Positions 37,583 through 50,440 of a stretch of 64,000 bases of DNA are shown piece after piece. The translations under genes and the position numbers were made by a program. How positions within the stretch are numbered: the stretch's first letter is position 1; each line of letters begins with the position of its first letter. Under the pieces are notes generated by a model that ran no database searches, had not been told where the DNA came from, and worked only from the letters and a program-made list of their open reading frames with translations. The stretch is from Nepenthes gracilis (lineage: Eukaryota > Streptophyta > Magnoliopsida > Caryophyllales > Nepenthaceae), in assembly GCA_033239525.1 (NCBI GenBank), contig BSYO01000014.1, forward strand, positions 10,090,021-10,154,020, read 5' to 3'.

Positions 37583-38969
37583 CCCATCAAGCATATGCAT
37601 AATTACATGGCATCAACGGCAAACATTTCCGTTAGCCCTTTTTGTAAGAAACTTACTATTTGGAATATGATGACATTGAATTTTTAACTGTTACTGGTTT
37701 ACTGATAAATTTGAGAATATCGATATACAATTGGACTGTGGGCACAAGGGAACATACTCTGTGGGGGTTTTATTGTTGATGTTAACTATCTAAGAAAGCA
37801 TAATTTCTACTGTGGCTTTGACAAAGTGCAGAGTATTGCTGCTTTCCTTGTTTGACTAGTCATGAAATAACTAAAATGATGCGTGAGCTTGATTTCAGCC
37901 GTAATCTATGCTCTACACACCGGAACAAAAACAGAAGGTCAAAGGGCCCAGGTGTGTTGATTAGAAAAATTTCCTAACACTTTAGTCAGTAGATGGTACT
38001 AATTAAACTAGTACTACTAAATAAGTATTAGATTTGATGGATAGACCAAATTTCTAATAATGTAGTCTTGCTAATGGAGGATTACTATGTAGTGGGCTCA
38101 AGATTCCCACTTTGGTGGAAGTGATTGAACCTTTCAAGAAGTTCAACTCCGAACACTAATTAGTCCTGAAGTGGACCAAAGTGAGTCAGAAAGGCCTTGA
38201 TGACATGTTAACTACTCCTAGAAAGAAGTAGCATTTATTCAAAGGAGTTCCTAACCTAGCCAACACTTAGAAGACACAAAGCTCTTTATACTTTCTGAAC
38301 GATGGTTTTACTGCCTCTTTTTACTGTATATTTAGTAAATTCGTAATTAAGTCACCCACCTTGACAATTTTTGAGAAGGCAAGAACCCAACCTTCCCCCT
38401 CTGAAAAGGGAAGACTAGTTGCCTTTTGTCTGTGCTAAATTACTTTGGTCATTCTTAACACTTCAAGTGTTCTATCTGGGACCCTAGTTCTTTGAGTAGC
38501 CCGATTGCCTCATCCATAGACGGCTAGCCCAATAGGGAGCTTATTAAGGTCCTTGGACTGTTGAAGCTTCTGCCATTATGGGACCATCAGTCCCCCAGGT
38601 CTAATTAATTGGACATCAAATCATTCCCATTTGGGGTAACACTTCATTGTTTTGACTTTGGTGAATTCTCAATCTAAATTAGTCATAAATAAGATTAATT
38701 AATACAATTTTAATTATAAATAAGTTTAGGATGTTTTTCATACTAAAATTGGACATGTCATATTTTAATAGTGATTATTTTAATCTTATAAAATAATAAT
38801 TAGAAATTACTGTAATTATAATATGTAATTATATATTTATATAAGTAATTATTTATAAAATAATAATAATAATAATAATAATGTTCCGTTTTCTTACTTC
38901 TTCCTTAGATCCCCGTCATATTTCCTTCTTCATTTCGGCTGAGCGAGTAGTAGGGAGAGAGAGAAAGGG
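37583..38969. other. Intergenic region after HSL2
   Basis: Begins with the HSL2 3' UTR (no perfect AATAAA; A/T-rich variants near 37680-37720). The part at 37900-38650 has mixed composition without an open frame; it may be an old non-coding or retroelement remnant. A/T-rich sequence and (AAT)n at 38860-38881 precede the next gene. Confidence 0.45.
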
Positions 38970-39373
38970 ATGAGAAAGTGGTTGCCACCGTTATTATCTC
39001 TGCTGTTCCTTGTCGCCATTGCTGCTTATCGCCAGAAAAGTGGAAACTACACAAGTAAAGTTTTTCCTTCCCTTGCAAGTAAATCCTTAATTTCTCATTG
39101 TTAATGTTAATCCATAAGTTTTTATGCCGTGATTTTGTGGAAATTGTCTGAGATTTGGTGGTCAAGTGAGAAACCAGAAAAACAGGGGAGGTGTTGAACC
39201 AAGAAGAAACCGAAGCTTTTGGATGCTTTAGGATCATGTTGTTGTGTGATTCCTTGCTTCAACCATATTAGAAATTGGTCGTTTATATATTACATGTGGA
39301 AAGTTTGAAATTTGGATGAACAGGATGGGGAATGAAGAACACGAAGAACAGAGGCTTAGAAGCTGATGAATAG
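38970..39373 (+). CDS. Candidate two-exon gene for a 44-residue secreted or membrane-anchored peptide
   Basis: Exon 1 38970-39054 (MRKWLPPLLSLLFLVAIAAY, then RQKSGNYT), donor CACAA|GTAAAG, intron of 269 bp, acceptor GAACAG|GATGG, exon 2 39324-39373 (RWGMKNTKNRGLEADE, then TAG). The predicted peptide has a basic N-terminus, a hydrophobic helix (residues ~4-20) and a short hydrophilic tail, as in a signal peptide or signal anchor. An acidic C-terminal GLEADE follows a basic KNTKNR. A purine-rich leader (GAGAGAGAGAAAGGG) precedes the ATG. It starts 1,387 bases after the HSL2 stop, on the same strand. I do not recognise the family; it lacks the Pro/Ser-rich IDA motif. The support is intact splice sites with an open frame across them. 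It could be chance or part of a larger unrecognised gene. Confidence 0.5.
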
Positions 39374-41605
39374 TAACGATAAATTCTGCTTGCATAATGA
39401 TTTCAAATCGTATATACCTGTGATTCATTCGGATATACGCATAATTAGTGTTCACTTTGATGATTCCTAGCATGTTTAGTCTCTATTTTTGGAACCTCTG
39501 TGAATATTGTCAATACTTAATTTGATCTACGAGTGTCGGTTTTTATCCGTTAAGTAAGCTTAAGTTGTTGCCATGAACTATAATAATTGATGAGCGGATT
39601 GTCATAGTCCCATAACACTCTGATTTCCAAGCATGTATTGTTGAAATGAGTATATGACGCATGTGTGTGTGTGTTCGTGTATATATATTATAAGTTGGAT
39701 TAAGGATGAAATTAAGGTTGTTTCATTATTTTGATAAGTCACTATTTATAATTAATGAATGAGTTAACTACATATTATTTTCTATAATTATAGTCGAATG
39801 TTACTTTTTTAACTTGTGAATGTTAGGTCCAATATTTGTTTTTCAGATTATATATTAAAATATATTCAAATATATCATATTAAATCTCTATAATAATTAT
39901 TACTTAATCAAAATTAAAAATTGTACAATGAAATACAAATATACAATTATTTTCTCAAAGTTAAAAAAGTAAATCACTTTTATCAAAATCATTGTAGAAT
40001 TTTTATCATTTTACCAACAATTAAAACAATGTAAGAATATAGTTGTAAGGATTTCAGGATTTCAATATGACATCTATGAATATCAAATATAAGATTTCAA
40101 ATTTTTTATGAAATTAAAATCAATTGACATACATACAAGATATAATCAAATAAAGAAATAGATATCACATGTATAAGCATTTAAATAAAAAATTATTTAG
40201 ATATTTTATAAAATTAAGTAATAAATAAATTTAGATACACTTATATTTATTTTAAATTACCAAAAAGTAGCTCGAATTTTGTAAAGCCAAGTTGGATTTA
40301 CTTTCTTATTCTTTCTATTTCTTTTTTTTTCTTTTTCTCTTAAAACTTTATAAGAAATAAACTAAAATCAACTAAACATGCAAATTAATCACAGAACAGG
40401 AAAAATTGGTGTGTATCAGGTACATTATTATGGACTAAATGCATACATCTTGTATGGTAATTTTGTCTAAAATATATTTATATATGGATTAGACGTACGT
40501 CAGGTACTACTCAAATCTAAATTACTTCAACCCAATATTAAAATTTTAACTCGAACTCATAATTAATATCAATAATTTATCAATTTTTTTAAATTTAGTA
40601 TCTTTGAAATAAATCATGGACTTTAAATCATATAAAAACATAACCATAATATACTCAACTCTTCCTCATATATCACAAGGTGTGACCACCATGTCTATGG
40701 CTTTACCATAAGAAGGCATAATTTTTCTAGCATCTAGTCTATCATTTATTAAGGAAAAACCATAAATCTAGAAATTAACAAATAATATATGTAACATATA
40801 TTTCAACATCCGACCCTAGGGACATGGCCAGCTAGGGATTATAGACCAAAGGAAATATTTCTATCATATAATCTGTCATTCTACTATATATAACATCACA
40901 CACAAACACACAAACACATGTATGTGTGTATGTTATTCATCATAATTAATTCTTATAATATACACTGGCTTTCTAGGAAGTTATGTATGTCACTTCTAGA
41001 TCTTATCAGTTAAGGATCTAATATCGAGCACAAAATCATGGATCTAGAATAAATTATTGAGTACTATAATATATATAGATAAAGTGATTATTTTCCACCC
41101 ATTAGTCTCAAAACTTCAAATTTCCCCTTAAAATGAAGATATTACTAAAATGTTGTATTCAACATTAGGCTAATGATTCTTGTATAACATACTTGACATT
41201 TTTCAAGCATTAATTGATTGTTTATTTTTAATCACAAATTTGAGAAATATTACTCAATGAAGATGAGGGCACAAATTGTGACAAGAACATCTGACAAGGA
41301 ATATCATATTATCACAAATTTCTCTCTTGATGTAACTGAACCCTCAAATTTGCTAACCCCAAACTACTTTTGTTAGATGTATCTTTGATCCCTATTATCC
41401 CACAACTAATAACAACAATCACTTTATTTAATTCCATTTGCTGAGTTCCCTATTACTAAGCCCCTAATATTTCCTTTATTTTTATCTATGTAACGATAAG
41501 GAGAAATAAAGATAGAGTAATTGGTTCACCTTTATTTTACTCCACCTAATTTAATACAATCTTTGACTTATCATTTTCTAAAATAAGTCCATTCGGCTAA
41601 GCCAC
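39374..41605. other. A/T-rich intergenic DNA
   Basis: No frame or domain recognised. Notable only: (TG)n at 39661-39673, and an ACACA/TGTGTG inverted pair near 40899-40933 that could form a hairpin (ACACATGTATGTGTG). The gene island ends where the Gypsy LTR begins. Confidence 0.5.
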
Positions 41606-41981
41606 TGTAGAGCCCGAGTTCGAATATCATTGTAATATTGATTAATTAAATTAATATAATTAAAATTAAATTCAAATAATATAAAAAATTGGGTCAAAGA
41701 TCAAATTTTGATTAGATCATATTGAGTTGGTAGATAGATATCGTATATGAAAAGCGATTGGCGAGCACATACTAGCATAATGTACGTGCCTGATATACAC
41801 CCGACATGCTAAGACCCGTACGTGCATTCAAAGAGCAGATTATAGTAACAACCGATTGAATTTTCCAAGAAATTTAAGAGAAGTACGATGAGAAGAGACG
41901 AATGAAAGAGGGGAGGCCTTAGAAACTCAATGTGGATTCAAGCTAGAATTTGATGAAAACTAAATTAAGATAAGTGTATTT

Positions 41982-42160
41982 CACTCAGCGCGTTTGGTTT
42001 TGGAATGGAATAAGATGGGAATAGAATAGTTATTCGCATTAAGGCATAAAGTTGGAAATTGTTATTCCCATGTTTGGTTGTTGGAATAGAATTAGTTAGG
42101 AATTTGCTGATGTTTGGTTTGTAAAATTGTATGAAGAATAAGGTGAGCATTCAAGCGCCT
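41982..42160. mobile_element. MITE-like fragment
   Basis: GCGTTTGGTTTTGGAATGG, then repeats of TTTGGTT and GGAATAGAAT, the style of small non-autonomous DNA transposons in plants. No clear terminal inverted repeat was found because the right side merges into a microsatellite. Assignment is by style only. Confidence 0.35.
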
Positions 42161-42261
42161 TATAATAATAATAAAAAGAATAAGAATAATAATAATAATA
42201 TAATAATAATAATAGTAATAAAAATAAAAAAATAATAAAATAATAGGCGTAATAAAAATAA

Positions 42262-42294
<33 letters not shown>

Positions 42295-42476
42295 TAATAA
42301 TTGTAATAAAAATAAAAATTTCTATCATTATTTTTAATAAAAGTAATAAAATAAAAATAATAAAAATAATAATAAAATAATAATAAAATTCTAATAGTAA
42401 TAAAATAATAATAATAATAATAATAATAGAGAAATAAAAATAAAAATAATAAAAATAAAAATAAAAATAAAAATAA

Positions 42477-42558
<82 letters not shown>

Positions 42559-42641
42559 GTAATAAAAATAAAAATAATAAAAATAAAATAGATGAAAAGA
42601 AAAGTAAAAAAGAGAATGAGATAATAATAATAATAATAATA

Positions 42642-42684
<43 letters not shown>

Positions 42685-42685
42685 T
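42161..42685. repeat. (TAA)n/(AAATAA)n microsatellite, ~525 bp
   Basis: Mostly TAA units, with AAATAAAAATAA interruptions. A long pure run covers about 42478-42556. The 199-codon Leu/Ile/Tyr/Phe frame on the minus strand is an artefact of this repeat. Confidence 0.97.
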
Positions 42686-44285
42686 GGGGAGGCATTAGAA
42701 AGTCAATGTAAGTGGATTCAAGCTAGAATTTGGTGAAAACTAAATTAAAGTAAGTGTATTCCAAGCTTTTATTCTCTTATTGTTATTTTTGCTGAATTCT
42801 TTGACATTTTCATGTTTGAATACTCATGCATCTCATGATTTTGAAGTTATAATAATATTGTTTAGCATGTATGTATAATTCTCTTCATTTTATTATGAAA
42901 ATATATAAAATTTATATCTAAACTCAAGTATATAATATAATTTAGCTGAATTCTACAACATATTACCATGCATGTACTAAAATTGAAGTATAATGTTTAT
43001 CTATGTTTGGATTTCATTTATACAAGTTTCATCATCTTAAACAAGTCCTTGCATGTTTTTAAAATTCAACCTGCATTTGCTGAAATTTCACATAAAAGCT
43101 CTACATGCTATTGATAAAATGAATTGTTGTAAACTTTGTACTGCTGCTATTTTCTACACAAAATTACTAAATTTTCTTGTATTAAGTTACTTAGAATAGT
43201 TCTGCATAATTAAGAAAATTAAATTTTAATATTTCATGCTAGAAATTTACAAAATTATATAAAAAAACTCTATAATTATATTAAGGAATTATGAGTTATT
43301 TTCTAAGATATAAAAACTATAAATTATGAACAAAAGTGTAGAATTTTCCTAAGAATAAGTATTTGACTATGATTATATTTTATAGGATAGTATATTATGG
43401 TATATTTTAGTATATTATAATCATATATTGATATTCAAACCTATTATCTACGAGTGAAAAGTAGTGTTCAATTTTATCTATAAGGTCATATATATTATAG
43501 TTCATTTATGAATTTTAAATAGTAGTATATGACCTTTGGTTGTGAAAAAATAAATATAATACAAATTTTGATTATCTGCTCCTTTAATCAGTAGGGCCTA
43601 CTAGCCCTTAATCCCTAAGAAAATCAGATTTTAATATGTTTTGATGAAACAAAGAATTAAGAGCATGAAAAAATTCTGAAAAAATATAATCTGAATTTTT
43701 TTATATAAGTATTATGGAAATTTCATATCATTTCATGAGATCATGATTTATTATCCTTTTGATATATTTTAATTGCAAATTATATAAGATTATTTGTTAA
43801 ATTTTATACCTTATTGAACTTTTAACTCATTCCTTATTTTTATTTTACTAATCCTTTCAAATGAGATGTTTGGTTACTTACAAAATGATTAGGATTGAAG
43901 AATGATATTATTTGAAGAATGTAGAGTTTGATATTATAAATATGTGTTACTGTATTTTAATTATGGATAGTCGTTAAAGTATTATGTTACATTCGGACTA
44001 TAGTTTAACATGATTATGTTAATCTAATTGTTGTATTTCAGTTTTTGGATAGTTATGGAATGTTTAAAATGTTGTGATATAGTTTTAGACAGCAGTTTAT
44101 AAGCAGGGGATAGTTGTCGGATAATTAAACTTTATATAGATATGGTAATGCTCAATATGGTTTGAGTTGTTGCGTTTTCAATTGTTTGTTAAGGGTTTTG
44201 GTTTTATTTTCACAGATTGTATACTTTAATTTTTTTATTGAATAGGTATAACTCCTTATATGAGATTCGATATTATGGTTTATGT

Positions 44286-44298
44286 CGGTATCGAAGCC
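44286..44298 (+). promoter_or_regulatory. Putative primer-binding site of the plus-strand Gypsy element
   Basis: CGGTATCGAAGCC matches TGGTGTCGAAGCC at 25961-25973 on the minus strand. Both lie 270-290 bases before a homologous gag start. The sequence is close to, but not, the initiator-Met site, so the priming tRNA is uncertain. Confidence 0.5.
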
Positions 44299-44587
44299 AT
44301 ATAATGACGTGGCACATAATTGGATCCTATGTTTGAAAATATATTAATTTATTTTGGTTGGTTTAAAATTTGACATGAAATTCACGTCTGAATATTAATT
44401 AGATGGTAATTTAGTTAATTAATAATAATTAGTTAATTATTAATGATTGGTTAGGGATTTGAGACACCACATGATAAAGTGGTATAAGAGAAGTCATAAG
44501 GAGACATCTTAATTGATTTGAGGATTGAATTTGATTAGTTTTGGTTTGAAGTTCTAATCAGATTGATTATTTGTGATAAGATTGAAA

Positions 44588-44760
44588 ATGTCATCCAGAT
44601 AAGGAGAAAATATTGGACCCAGCTCACGCCCTAACTGGGAGGAGTACTTAGCCATAATGGTGAGAATGACGGATCTTATGGAATCTATGACTCGTGGACA
44701 GCATAACTTAGAGCCTATCCCAGTGAACCTAGGGGCGATGGTGTATAATCATTTTGTTGG
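44588..44760 (+). pseudogene. Chromovirus gag N-terminal fragment
   Basis: The ATG at 44588 reads MSSR, stop, then GENIGPSSRPNWEEYLAIM, homologous to the gag start at 25689 on the minus strand. It carries a stop at codon 5 and loses homology near 44760, before the Copia LTR at 44939. Confidence 0.7.
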
Positions 44761-44938
44761 GTTATGACTCACTCCTGTGTGGACCCATACCTAGTTGTCA
44801 GACTGTTTGGAAGTTCAATCGAATTCACACAGGTTCTATATTGAGACAGAGAATTACGTTGTTCACGCATATGGTGAGTGGCTGAGGGCAACCATGCTCA
44901 AGCATCGAGAGTCAAGTCCAAGGGGGATTGGGCAGTGA

Positions 44939-45537
44939 TGTTGAAAAGTGACATGATACTGAGTCTAGGGATGACCAGGTGCCGAGTTTGATGAGCAATC
45001 GGGTGGTGATGCCAAAGGGCACCTGAGCATCGAATCTAGAAGTGCCAAACATGGCCAATAGTATATAAACGTGCCAATGCGTTTTAGGATTCAAATAGCA
45101 AAAATATTAGTTGCAATTTTTCTTAAACCAATGAGCACTGTCAATGAGAGAAAAGAGAGAGAAAAGGGAGAAGAGAAAGGTTCAAGGACGCTAAAGCTTC
45201 AAACCGCATTTTAGTCTCCATCGACCATGAGTATGCTGTTCTCAGAATTGTGAAGAACACTTTACTAGTTGATTTTCTTCTCGTTCATCTTGTACTCATT
45301 GTTGCTTGGGTTTACCTATTACGAGGTGTAGAGCCCTTGTTTTGTATTTAAGGTTTGTGTAACTGATTATTGTATGGTGGATACTTTGGACATATTGTAC
45401 CGTGGTCTTTTCTTTTATTCAAAAAAAAAACTTTTCATGTAAAATTATATTTTGTCTCTTTATTTGTGATTATTGTTTGTCAATTGTTCATTGTCGAGTG
45501 TTTTCTCATGGTTCCTCTATGTAGCCGGAGACCAACA
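44939..45537 (+). mobile_element. Ty1/Copia LTR, 599 bp
   Basis: Begins TGTTGAAAAG and ends ..GACCAACA, then AGTGTTATCGAAAACC, which resembles the Copia primer-binding site AGTGGTATCAGAGCC with substitutions. TATA box GTATATAAAC at 45061-45070 and a leader with GAGAGAGAAAAGGG follow. The matching 3' LTR is absent. Confidence 0.7.
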
Positions 45538-45596
45538 AGTGTTATCGAAAACCGATTATCTATGTTGGGTATTGAGTCTTATTGAAATCGATAAAT

Positions 45597-46062
45597 GTCA
45601 GAAACAAGACAATTTGTTTGAATGGTACAAATTATGATATTTGGAGGAGTAAGGTGAAGGACTTGCTGCTTGTTAAAACGATACATCTTCCGATATTCAT
45701 CGCGTAAAAGCTAGAGCTAAAGTCTGAGGAGGAATGGACTTTTGAGCATAAATAAGTTTGTGGCTACATTCAACAATATGTGAACAACAACGTATATAAT
45801 CACATCTGGAATGAGGCAAATGCGAAGACATTGTGGGGGAAGTTAGAAACACTCTACACTTCTAAAACCGGTAACAAGTTGTTCTACTTGATAAAATTGA
45901 TGCAAGTGAGGTATAAGGAGGGTAGGTCCATTGCCAACCATTTGAACGAATTTTAAGGATGTGTGGACCAATTGAGTGGCATAGGCATCATGTTTGAAGA
46001 CCCATTGCTGGGCTTGTGGCTATTGACATCCCTACTAGACTCCTAGGAGGTGCTACGGTTAA
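45597..46062 (+). pseudogene. Ty1/Copia gag remnant
   Basis: Translation gives LNGTNYDIWRSKVKDLLLV, then EEEWTFEH.., NEANAKTLWGKLETLYTSKT and NKLFYLIKLMQVRYKEGRSI, the UBN2/Gag-polypeptide family of Copia elements. Stops occur after PIFIA, EHK and LNEF. Homology ends near 46060, where Gypsy-type internal DNA starts; protease to RNase H are missing. Confidence 0.8.
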
Positions 46063-46490
46063 ATTTTGAGCAAAAATCGACTATTTAGGTCTCAAATTGA
46101 TGTTGATGTACTCAAACACTAACTTGGCATCGATCAAATTCAAACCTTAAAGTGCCTTCAAACAACTTCTTTCTCTCAACCTCCCGGTTGACTACCACCA
46201 CGAGTAGACCCTCATCTAGGAGCTAATACTAATATTCTTTTTGAAATAAAAACACAGGGGTTAGATCACGATTCGGACACTAACTAGGATGCATAGGCTA
46301 AACAATCAAACTTAATTGCTATTCCTAACTTGGTTCTAGTCTAAGTTAGTCGACCAAGATAACTTAAACTATCCGATCTAACTTAATTATCCTAAGCCTC
46401 CATTTATTAATCGATCTGACTTAATCTAACCTAAGTTTCTACATAATATTCAAATCAAATCTAAGGCATCTCCTTTTCTCCGATACCAAC
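46063..46490 (-). mobile_element. 5' internal stub of a minus-strand Gypsy element
   Basis: Short stretch rich in CTAACTT/CCTAAG words like 2200-2475. At its right edge it has GATACCAACTGTG, i.e. on the minus strand an LTR end plus CAGTTGGTATC primer-binding site. No coding remnant is clear. Confidence 0.55.
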
Positions 46491-49020
46491 TGTGTCGGAC
46501 CATATTTTCTATCGAAAATTCGGTAGAGTTTTGACAGAAAAATGACCATTAAACAAATATAAAACTTGTACATTAACTATGTACAATAGATATATAACCA
46601 TAATACATCAAAAATCCATCCGAATAAACTCCCAAAATCCATACAACACAAAGGATTTCAACACATAATCCTAAATATGCCATAACATTTTGCGGTTCCA
46701 ACGTTATGTCTCCAGACATAATATTGGACACAAAGAGATGCTACTAGATACATAAAATAAACCATAATAACCTAAAGAAATATATATATATATACATATA
46801 CATCCATGCACAGTAGACTATACTATCTAACTATCCATCATTTTATAATATACAACAATAAATCAAATAGAAATATATATGTACAACCCTTTCTAAAGTA
46901 TACAAAACCATTAAAATATAAGTCTTCAACATGATCTTCCAAGTCCCGCAGTTAGCCATCTTCTAGCCTCTATTCCACCCTTCGGTTGTAAATTTGTGCT
47001 AATTTTAAGGAAAAAAAATAGTAATGAGTGAGCCTAGAGCTCAACAATTGCACAATATGACAAAAATAGTAATGAGTGAGCCTAGAGCTCAACAATAGGA
47101 GATGATGCATAATACGTAACATGAAACATGATCAAATACGTTTTCAAAATACAAATAACTTTTTTTATTTTATCTTTGATTTCCTTTAGGTTCTAAAACA
47201 TGTAGAAATCTTCATTATCTTTTCAGATTTAAGCTAGCGAGCCTCACTAGCTAACAGAGTAGACAATCGAGGAATAAAATGTGTATATACCCTATACATT
47301 CTAAGGCACTGCCACAATATCTCAATTTTAACATCCCGTGATGGTTAATATATTTTTTGCCAATATACAAGGCCAGATAATAGATATGCCATCAGAGTGT
47401 CTCTTGTGGTCAAGGAGTATTCCTCGATATACTATTATAATATTCTAAGGCATGTTATGAAATATTACTCTCAAAAATACAAATCCTTAATCCATATTTC
47501 AGAATTACTTATTCTTTTAGGGAATGTTCACTAGATTCTTATACAGAGTTCTCACTCTTTAGAGAACAGATCATCAAACACGACAGATTGTGGAGTCCAT
47601 TAAAAGTTTTGCTTATATATATATATATATGCAGATACAAAAAATTATTTCTCATACTTTAAGTCTTCAAATGACTTTAATTATATGCATAATTTAACAG
47701 GATGCATGAAAGTATCAGAAATTCCTTACCACATCGGGCCAAATATGACTTTAGGGCTTCCAGATATAAATTTTCTTCACAAATGCACATAACGTAAGTT
47801 TTGAAATATACAATTAATCATATGCAAATATACATATTTTAAATAACAATTAAACAAAGTGAAATCATGTAAAAGTACTCAATTGCCTCGGATGAACAGA
47901 GCCGATGCACCGGTTAGAGTTCCTAGACACACCAAACCGGTCAAAACTTGGAATTTGAACACCAAATCGATAAATACTCATGTTCATGAGATGGGTAAAT
48001 CATAATTAAAGTCAAATCATGCATAAAACTTGAATTAAGTGATTAAACGTGGTCCAGGCGCGGTGAACAGTACCGACGAATGAAATTCCAACTAAAACTG
48101 TTAAATCGGATATCCAATCGATAAATTAACATGTACAAAATATGGGTAATGATGTTCTAGATCCAATTTAGGAAAAAGCCTTAAGAGTTTGTGGGTAAAA
48201 CATCAGGGGTGGAGTTAGGGTTTTGGCACGAAAAATAGTCTAAAACTAGAAAATTGGACACGAAATTTATATATGTGCATGCTCAACTCATAGGTAACAC
48301 ATAATATAACTTTAATCGGGTATCGAAATAAAAATACTCAGAGAAAATGGAATAAAAGTGTAAGAAAATGAAAGAGGAGGGTATGAGTGCACTTACTTCA
48401 ACTCAGTTTATCACTTCTCTAACTAACTCAAGTTTGGAATTGGACTCTAGAACCTCGGATTCCTCCTTCACTCTCTTCCTCTTTGTGATCTCTCTCTCCT
48501 CTTTCTCTCTCCCCATGAAAATGACACAGAAAGAAGTTGTTGCGTGTTTACAACGCGGGCTGGTGCTTGAGCTCTAGCACAGCGCATTTCAGGTGCACCG
48601 TTGGTGGATCAGGAGCTCAAGAATGCGTTGAGCACACTTCGAGTGCACCACTGCTAGAATTTGCACTCGATAGGGGGATTGAGCTCACGACGGGAGTTGG
48701 TCAAACCTAAGGCATGCCTGCAGTGAGCCAGCTTTGCGCACGCGCCGTATCGGACCCTTTTCAACCCTTTTAACCCAATATTTTAAATTTTTGGACTATA
48801 ATTTGATTATATTAGCTTAATGAGTCATGATTATTATAATTTAAAATTCAAATCTCATTTACGAATCAACTTTTCAATGTTAACAATGCCGGTCCCTGAT
48901 TTTGCCAATTTCAAGTATTTGGGCTTTTGAATCTAATTTCTCTCATATCCTTTGACCTCGATTCATTTATATTAACTTAATTACTCTTAATTATCATATT
49001 TTTAAAACCGGAACCTTACA
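46491..49020 (-). mobile_element. Gypsy 5' LTR, 2,530 bp
   Basis: Minus strand starts TGTAAGGTTCCGG at 49020 and ends ..CCGACACA at 46491, beside the primer-binding site. It holds a degenerate GAGC-type cluster (48540-48690), a donor-like GAA|GTAAGTG at 48397/48396, and an acceptor-like AAAATTAG|CA at 46999/46998 followed by a short frame ending RRVE-stop at 46970. Two partial copies follow to the right (49021-61486). Confidence 0.75.
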
Positions 49021-50199
49021 GGGATATAAGAGAAGAATAACAATGCATGGACATGAAGCATGAATAAATATATTTTCAAAAATTATTTGTCTTTTACAAT
49101 TTATTTATCCTTCTTTTAGATTCCAAAATATGCAGAAAGTCCACTTAAATTTGCGGATCAGGGCCAATAAGCTTTACTAACTAAACAGTGCGATCGAACG
49201 AGAAAAGGAATGTATATACATCCACACATTCTAAGGTACAACCCACGCAATTCAATACCCCGTGGTCAGCGGTATACCTTCGACCCAATATACGAGGCCA
49301 TATCACATATGCCACCATATCCTCTGTGGCCCAAAGACATTCTCATGCTTCTACAATAATATTCTAAGCCAAGTCAAGGAATATTAACCTTTGAAATGTA
49401 ATCATTGGTCCAATTCACATTTTCTTATTCTTAGGGACATTCCATATTCGTTCATAAAATATCATTCTCGCTCCAGGAGAACAATTCATCAAGATAACAC
49501 ATTATAAAATTTTTTACTTATACTTCTCATAATTTGCGCAATTCTTAAGAGTTTATATTTTCTCATGACTTAGACTACATGCATAATAGATATAAAACAT
49601 GGAGAAAAATTAAAATTCTTACCCCCGAGTCCCAAACACAACTTTAGAGCTTCCGGCAATAATCTTCCTTTACAAATACACATAACGTAATTTTTGAAGT
49701 ATATACAAGATAACATAGTTAATATATAAGCGTATAAATATCCTGATTCATGTCCGATAATGTTTCTAGTTTACTTAAAATTAACATTTAATAATATATG
49801 TGAACAAATACTGAGAAATGAAGATACCCACGTCTACAAAGTTAGGGTTCCCAATTTCTAAGGCCAAATCATGCAAAAACTACAAGGAAATCGGATAATT
49901 TTGAAGAGGTCATGGTTAGGGTTTTTCGGGTGCGAAAACCATACAAATCTCACAAATTGGACATGGAATCAAAGTATTTACATGCTAAGATCATGGGTAA
50001 TATGAAATAATAATTTAATCGGGTATTAAAATGAGGATGTCCAAAAAAAATAAAAAAAAATGTGTAAAAAAATAAGAGAAAATGATATGAGTACACTTAC
50101 CTCAATGTGAGATCCCAAAATTAAAAGAGGTAAAACGTGGGCAAGGAAATGACAAAAGAAAGTTGACCGGCAACTAAAGCCAAAAGCAGTTACTCCCAC

Positions 50200-50440
50200 C
50201 TAGTTTAGTTAAAATCTAACTTTACTATTTAATTAAAATCCAACTAAATCATGACCAAATGGGGTAAGTAAACTACTTCATTACAATCTAGTTAGAATTT
50301 AACTAAATCATGACCAAATGGGGTAAGTGAACCACCTCATTACAATCTAGTTATAATCTAACTAAGTCAAGACCAAATGGGGTAGGTGAACTACCTCATT
50401 TTAATTTGACTAATAGTACTCGGGTAAGTAAACTACTCCT
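50200..50440. repeat. U3 tandem repeat, ~59-60-bp period
   Basis: Three to four units with CATGACCAAATGGGGTAAGT at 50250, 50309 and about 50368, upstream of the TATA box. Confidence 0.85.

Larger units (their letters stand above)
41606..44285 (+). mobile_element. Gypsy 5' LTR, plus strand, ~2.7 kb with internal insertion
   Basis: Starts TGTAGAGCCCGAG, a common Gypsy LTR start, and ends before the primer-binding-site-like CGGTATCGAAGCC at 44286-44298. It is interrupted by a repeat-rich block at 41982-42685. Donor-like AAA|GTAAGTG is at 42749/42750; a mutated acceptor CTTTCAA|ATGAG at 43860/43861 is followed by a frame ending GYLQND-stop, the same short tail as at 26352-26389. This links it to the chromovirus family of 21346-26880. 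The LTR end is approximate. Confidence 0.65.

Noticed and set aside
38970..39373. Identification of the small peptide as an IDA/IDL ligand for the neighbouring receptor
   Set aside because: No Pro-Ile-Pro-type C-terminal motif; adjacency alone is not evidence.
42096..42695. 199-codon minus-strand frame rich in Leu, Ile, Tyr and Phe
   Set aside because: It is read-through of a TAA microsatellite; no start context, domain or conservation.
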